Source: Clostridiales bacterium (GTDB taxonomy: Bacteria; Bacillota; Clostridia; Christensenellales; Pumilibacteraceae). From it: a DNA stretch of 64,000 nt. Below the pieces are notes generated by a model. That model was given only the letters and a program-made list of their open reading frames with translations. It had not been told where the DNA came from and ran no database searches. The stretch's first letter is position 1; every line of letters starts with the position of its first letter. Made by a program: the position numbers and the translations under genes. Shown here one piece after another: positions 60,526 through 64,000 of the stretch. Location of the stretch: assembly GCA_022508445.1 (NCBI GenBank), contig JAFLVG010000003.1:124001-188000 (forward strand). Direction: 5' to 3'.

Positions 60526-63256
60526 ACTTATCATAGAGGGAATAAACTCGTTCGACGCGCCGCAAACGCTCGATTTTGAAGCGGTTGGGCGCAATAACCT
60601 GTTTTGCATAAGCGGCAAGACAGGCGCGGGAAAAACCACGATTTTCGACAGTCTTATGCTCGCGTTATACGGCAAAAGCGGCAAAGGCAATCTCGCCGAC
60701 GTGGTCAATCTTTCGCGCACGCAGGCAAAAGTCACCCTCGATTTTACCGAGGGCGGAGAAATGTACACCGTCGAGCGCACGATCAAGTGCAAGGCCGAAA
60801 GAGGAAGCGCGGAAAAACGTTCGGCAACGACCGACTGTATGCTTTATAAAAACGGCGCGCCCATCGCCAAGGGCGGTGAAGAAGTCACGGCGTACATAAA
60901 GGAAATAATCGGGCTTGAAGCAGGCGAGTTCAAAAACGTGTACCTTCTCGAACAGGGCGAGTACGCCGACTTTTTGAAAAAAACCCCGTCAGAACAAAAC
61001 ATAGCGGTGGGCAAGATATTCTCGCTCATGCGGTTCGGCGATGTGAATAAGCTGGCAGGCGAACGTCGGCGCGAGCAGGAGAGCGAGGCGGAAACCCAAA
61101 CAAAGATAATCGAAAGCCTCGGCGATGTTTCGCCCGATAAGTTACACGATGAAAAAACCGCGCTTTCCTCGCTCAAAGCAAAGACGACATCGCTTAATAA
61201 GGAAGCGGAAATTAAGCGTGCCGAGCTCAAAGAGCTCGAAAAGGCACGAGAAAAGTATATTGCGGTGCGCGAAAAGCAAAACGCGGTCAAAAACCTTATG
61301 TTGCAGTCCGACGATGCGAAAAAGACCTTGTATCAAGCGAATGCGCGGTATGAAGAGTTTGAAAGAACAGTAGATAACTCAATAACCGACAAATTGGGCG
61401 AATTGCACGAACAGTTAAACGGTTTGAGCGCGCTCAACGCAATAGACAAAGAATATGCGGCGGCAGTCGGCGCCGTAGAGCTTAAAACGGCAGTGAGCGA
61501 GCAAAAACGCAAGCAGGCGGAAATCGAAGAGGAGCGGTATAAAAAGCTCGCGACGCAATGCGAGGACGATAAGCGCGCTTTTTATGCCGAATGTAAAACT
61601 TTTGCGGATGTTGTACATCAAATACAAGACCGTTCGGCAGTCTTGCAAGCCGCAGAAGAAAAAATGTCGGCGCAGGCCGTGCGGCTTTCCGAAGTGGCGG
61701 ACGTAGCGTTTTCACTCGAAAAAGAAAAAACGGCATACGACGCATTGACAAGCGAACTGAAAAACAAACAAGAGCAGTACGCGCAAAAGGCGGAAGCGTG
61801 CGAGCGTATTTTAAAGGTAATCGAAAAGTATTCGACGGAGCTTCGACAAATAGACGAAGAAAAGAAAAAAGCGGAGAAAGCAGAACAGTCCGCTTTAAGC
61901 GCGCTGTCCGCCGCACAACTGTGTTCACATGCGGCGGCGGTCAGAGCGGAGCTTCACGACGGGGATGCCTGCCCTGTTTGCGGCGGCACTTACAGAAGCG
62001 GCGGAGATGCGGAAGACAGCGACGTTGAAAAACGCAAAGCGGAACACGAACAAGCGGAAAAGGCGTTGAAGGAAATAACCGAAAAGCAAGCGGAATGTTC
62101 AAAACTGCTCGACAGGAATAAAAACGATTTTTCACACGAAGATTCGGAGAAAAACCGCATCGAACGGGAAATTACGCTGACGAAAGAAAAAATCGAACAA
62201 ACGCACGTCGTGCCGAACGTTTATGAAATATTGCTCGAAATCATCGAAAACGCGAAGAAAGTGGCGAAAAAAGCCAACGAATCGGCAGAAAAATCGATAA
62301 GTTTGCAACCCACTATTGCCAAACTGAAAGCGGAAGAAGAAGCGGCGAAAAGCGCCGTCGAAGAAGCGAAAAATGCCGTAGAGAATTACAAAGCCGAGCT
62401 TGGCGAAAATTGCGGCAAAACCGACGAAAAAATAAAGGAAGTAAAAGTCGAAATAGAGTCGCTCGAAAAAGCAATCTCGGAAACCGAGCAAAAAAGAAAA
62501 CAGCTAATCGGCGAGCTTGATAAGGCAAAGGCCGCGGCGGCGGCGGTTGAGATATCGCTTGCGGCGGCGCGCGAGGACTGCCCGGTGGATATACCGCAGT
62601 TTGACGAAGAGAAGTTCACCGAAACGCAAGAGGCGGTCGAACGGCTCACAAAGCACATAACCGAAAACGAAAAAGACATAGCGGTCAAGGAAACGGAAAT
62701 TAACACGCTTGCCGAAAACTGCAAAAAGCTCGCAAACTGCGAAGCGGAGCGAAGCGTGTATTATAAGCGCGCCAAGCTGTACGAAACGATAGCCGAGCTT
62801 ACCAAAGGCAAGGCTATGCTAAATTACGTCGCCGCCGAATATATCGCGGAATTCACGGCGATTGCGAGCGAGATATTGAGCGAACTGTCGGGCGGAAAAT
62901 ACACGATGAGCTATCACGAAAAGGACGGCTTTGTCGTTTCGGACTTTCTTAACGGAGGAAAATCGAGAAAAACCGACACGTTGTCCGGCGGCGAGCTGTT
63001 TTTGGCGTCGCTGTCGGTCGCGATTGCGATTGCACGCACGCAGAGCAACGGGAACAACGCGTTCTTCTTCCTCGACGAGGGCTTCGGTACGCTCGACGAG
63101 GATCTTATCGATACGGTGTACGGTGCGCTCGAATCGCTGTCCTCGGATTGCCTCGTCGGCGTTATCACTCACGCCGAAGCGCTGATATCGCGCATGCCGT
63201 CGTGCGTCGAGGTGATAGAAGCGACAGACACGACGGGCAGTATTATCAAATATTGA
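60512..63256 (+). CDS. sbcC: SbcC ATPase subunit
   Basis: Rad50-type SMC-like ATPase, 914 residues. Walker A is GKTGAGKTTIFDSLMLALYG near the N-terminus. Two long coiled-coil arms flank the zinc hook CPVC at Cys487 and Cys490. The ABC signature TLSGGELFLASLS and Walker B FFFLDEGFGTLDE complete the C-terminal half. The Q-loop region LEQGEYADFLKK is also visible. Partner of SbcD in the same operon. Confidence 0.98.
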   Translation: MKPVKLIIEGINSFDAPQTLDFEAVGRNNLFCISGKTGAGKTTIFDSLMLALYGKSGKGNLADVVNLSRTQAKVTLDFTEGGEMYTVERTIKCKAERGSAEKRSATTDCMLYKNGAPIAKGGEEVTAYIKEIIGLEAGEFKNVYLLEQGEYADFLKKTPSEQNIAVGKIFSLMRFGDVNKLAGERRREQESEAETQTKIIESLGDVSPDKLHDEKTALSSLKAKTTSLNKEAEIKRAELKELEKAREKYIAVREKQNAVKNLMLQSDDAKKTLYQANARYEEFERTVDNSITDKLGELHEQLNGLSALNAIDKEYAAAVGAVELKTAVSEQKRKQAEIEEERYKKLATQCEDDKRAFYAECKTFADVVHQIQDRSAVLQAAEEKMSAQAVRLSEVADVAFSLEKEKTAYDALTSELKNKQEQYAQKAEACERILKVIEKYSTELRQIDEEKKKAEKAEQSALSALSAAQLCSHAAAVRAELHDGDACPVCGGTYRSGGDAEDSDVEKRKAEHEQAEKALKEITEKQAECSKLLDRNKNDFSHEDSEKNRIEREITLTKEKIEQTHVVPNVYEILLEIIENAKKVAKKANESAEKSISLQPTIAKLKAEEEAAKSAVEEAKNAVENYKAELGENCGKTDEKIKEVKVEIESLEKAISETEQKRKQLIGELDKAKAAAAAVEISLAAAREDCPVDIPQFDEEKFTETQEAVERLTKHITENEKDIAVKETEINTLAENCKKLANCEAERSVYYKRAKLYETIAELTKGKAMLNYVAAEYIAEFTAIASEILSELSGGKYTMSYHEKDGFVVSDFLNGGKSRKTDTLSGGELFLASLSVAIAIARTQSNGNNAFFFLDEGFGTLDEDLIDTVYGALESLSSDCLVGVITHAEALISRMPSCVEVIEATDTTGSIIKY

Positions 63257-63275
63257 TTGAGAAAAGCGAGAATAA

Positions 63276-63731
63276 TTAAAAAGAATTCAGTTCTTTTAAT
63301 AATGAAGAGCGCATGCTTTCCAATTGCTCGTTCGACGGACGAGCGGAGTCGCTGTAAAACTTATCTTTCGGATACCACCACACGGGACCGTTGCCGTTTA
63401 CACCGTATTTGCCCAAATCGCCGAATTTACGCGGAAACAAATGCCAATGCAAATGACTGTCACCCATGCCGAGAAGCTCATAGTTCATTTTTTGGGCGCC
63501 GAAAGCTCGGCTTACCGCTTCTGCCACAGCCGTCATTTCTTGCATAAATAACGTGCGCTCTTGCATATCCAAACGGAAAAGCTCGGTTACGTGATTCTTA
63601 TACAAGAACAAAGTGTAGCCTTTAAAGTGTTGGTGATCGCCTATAACCACATAGCCCGTAGATAATTCCTTGACAAAGTACGGATTTGTTCCGTTTTTTA
63701 TCATTTCTATTCTTTCGCAAATTAAACACAT
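63276..63731 (-). CDS. HIT-family nucleotide-binding protein
   Basis: Small nucleotide hydrolase or transferase of the histidine-triad superfamily. The triad motif is HLHWHLFPR, close to the family H-x-H-x-H, and an N-terminal CxxC (CLIC) suggests a metal site. The start at 63731 is preferred by its GAGG site over ATG and TTG codons 6 and 9 bp upstream. The longer inserted loop (FGDLGKYGVNGNGPVWW) sets it apart from Hint proteins. Convergent with sbcC, only 19 bp apart. Confidence 0.9.
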   Translation of the reverse strand: MCLICERIEMIKNGTNPYFVKELSTGYVVIGDHQHFKGYTLFLYKNHVTELFRLDMQERTLFMQEMTAVAEAVSRAFGAQKMNYELLGMGDSHLHWHLFPRKFGDLGKYGVNGNGPVWWYPKDKFYSDSARPSNEQLESMRSSLLKELNSF

Positions 63732-63758
63732 AAGCATCAACCTCGATTGGTTTTTAAT

Positions 63759-64000
63759 TTATATTAGTGACTTCAAAAATATATAAACATCGACGCCCTT
63801 TTGATTTTTATAGCAATATTCGTCCGTTTCAAAGCCCAAACTTTTGTGCAAAGCTATGCTTGCGGAATTGGCAGCTAAAACTTGCTGGCAAACGATTTTA
63901 TATCCTTTGCTTTTGCATGTTTCCAAAGCAAGAGCCACCGATTGTTTTCCGAAGCCTTGCCTTTGAAATTTTAAAAACACTTCCGGTCCGATAGAAATAA
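63759..64000 (-). CDS. GNAT-family N-acetyltransferase (C-terminal part only)
   Basis: The last 80 residues of a GNAT acetyltransferase, open at the right edge of the window. The acetyl-CoA pyrophosphate loop is QRQGFGKQ, followed by the typical ANSASIALHKSLGFETD segment. The frame continues upstream past a GTG at 63980, which is an internal codon, not the start. The substrate is unknown. Confidence 0.82.
   Translation of the reverse strand, partial: ISIGPEVFLKFQRQGFGKQSVALALETCKSKGYKIVCQQVLAANSASIALHKSLGFETDEYCYKNQKGVDVYIFLKSLI

Overview
This window looks like part of the chromosome of a Gram-positive, low-to-mid GC bacterium of the Bacillota, most likely an uncultured anaerobic gut Clostridia lineage. 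The support is the intact S10-spc-alpha ribosomal cluster in the Firmicutes order (with adk, map, a KOW protein, infA and rpmJ), a zinc-type S14 and a four-Cys S4, ParB/Spo0J with parS sites, ECF-type vitamin S components under riboswitches, DnaD- and DnaI-type replication proteins, lipobox lipoproteins and an oxygen-sensitive radical-SAM activase. The genus cannot be named from the sequence alone. Most promoters are textbook sigma-A sites with 17-bp spacers.

Layout. 1-2014: glycogen branching enzyme with a Lys/Ala/Pro-rich tail, cut by the left edge. 2359-3813: thiamine transporter ThiT with an extra membrane domain, under a TPP riboswitch. 4019-7165: large lipoprotein with nine InlB-type repeats. 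7389-12838: four-gene operon (GH78-like glycosidase, GT28-like glycolipid glycosyltransferase, PlsC-like acyltransferase, ParA/Soj ATPase). 13068-17774: operon of a beta-helix-like lipoprotein and a secreted type I pullulanase. 17829-19909: a Gln/Ala/Pro-rich repetitive protein of unknown function. 19986-24409: NrdG-like activase, DegT-type PLP protein, FMN riboswitch plus RibU, zinc-ribbon membrane protein and flavoprotein. 24521-41045: the whole S10-spc-alpha superoperon on the minus strand, from a promoter at 41017-41045 to a terminator at 24521-24552. 41046-47181: an accessory stretch with short hypothetical genes, dispersed repeats, a candidate small RNA, a PLD-family protein and a ferritin-like protein. 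47196-54743: ParB, three parS sites, a hydrolase-like protein, signal peptidase I, DegV, RsmG, MnmE, SmpB and a small membrane protein. 54806-56850: an orphan M.FokI-like double adenine methyltransferase. 56894-64000: DnaI- and DnaD-like proteins, SbcD, SbcC, a HIT protein and a truncated GNAT.

How it fits together. The right-hand part looks origin-proximal: parB with a parS triplet, rsmG-mnmE, an AT-rich rsmG-mnmE gap with DnaA-box-like 9-mers, and a change in G-over-C bias there. Surface starch use is suggested by the pullulanase and two lipoproteins, paired with internal glycogen branching. Two vitamin transporters (thiamine, riboflavin) are each controlled by their own riboswitch with an attached terminator.

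The best candidates for something not yet described are two cloverleaf-like structured elements between infA, rpmJ and rpsM, a dispersed hairpin-bearing repeat with three copies, the repetitive 671-residue protein, the orphan double methyltransferase predicted to be leaderless, and a ParA placed in a glycolipid operon about 39 kb from its usual ParB partner.
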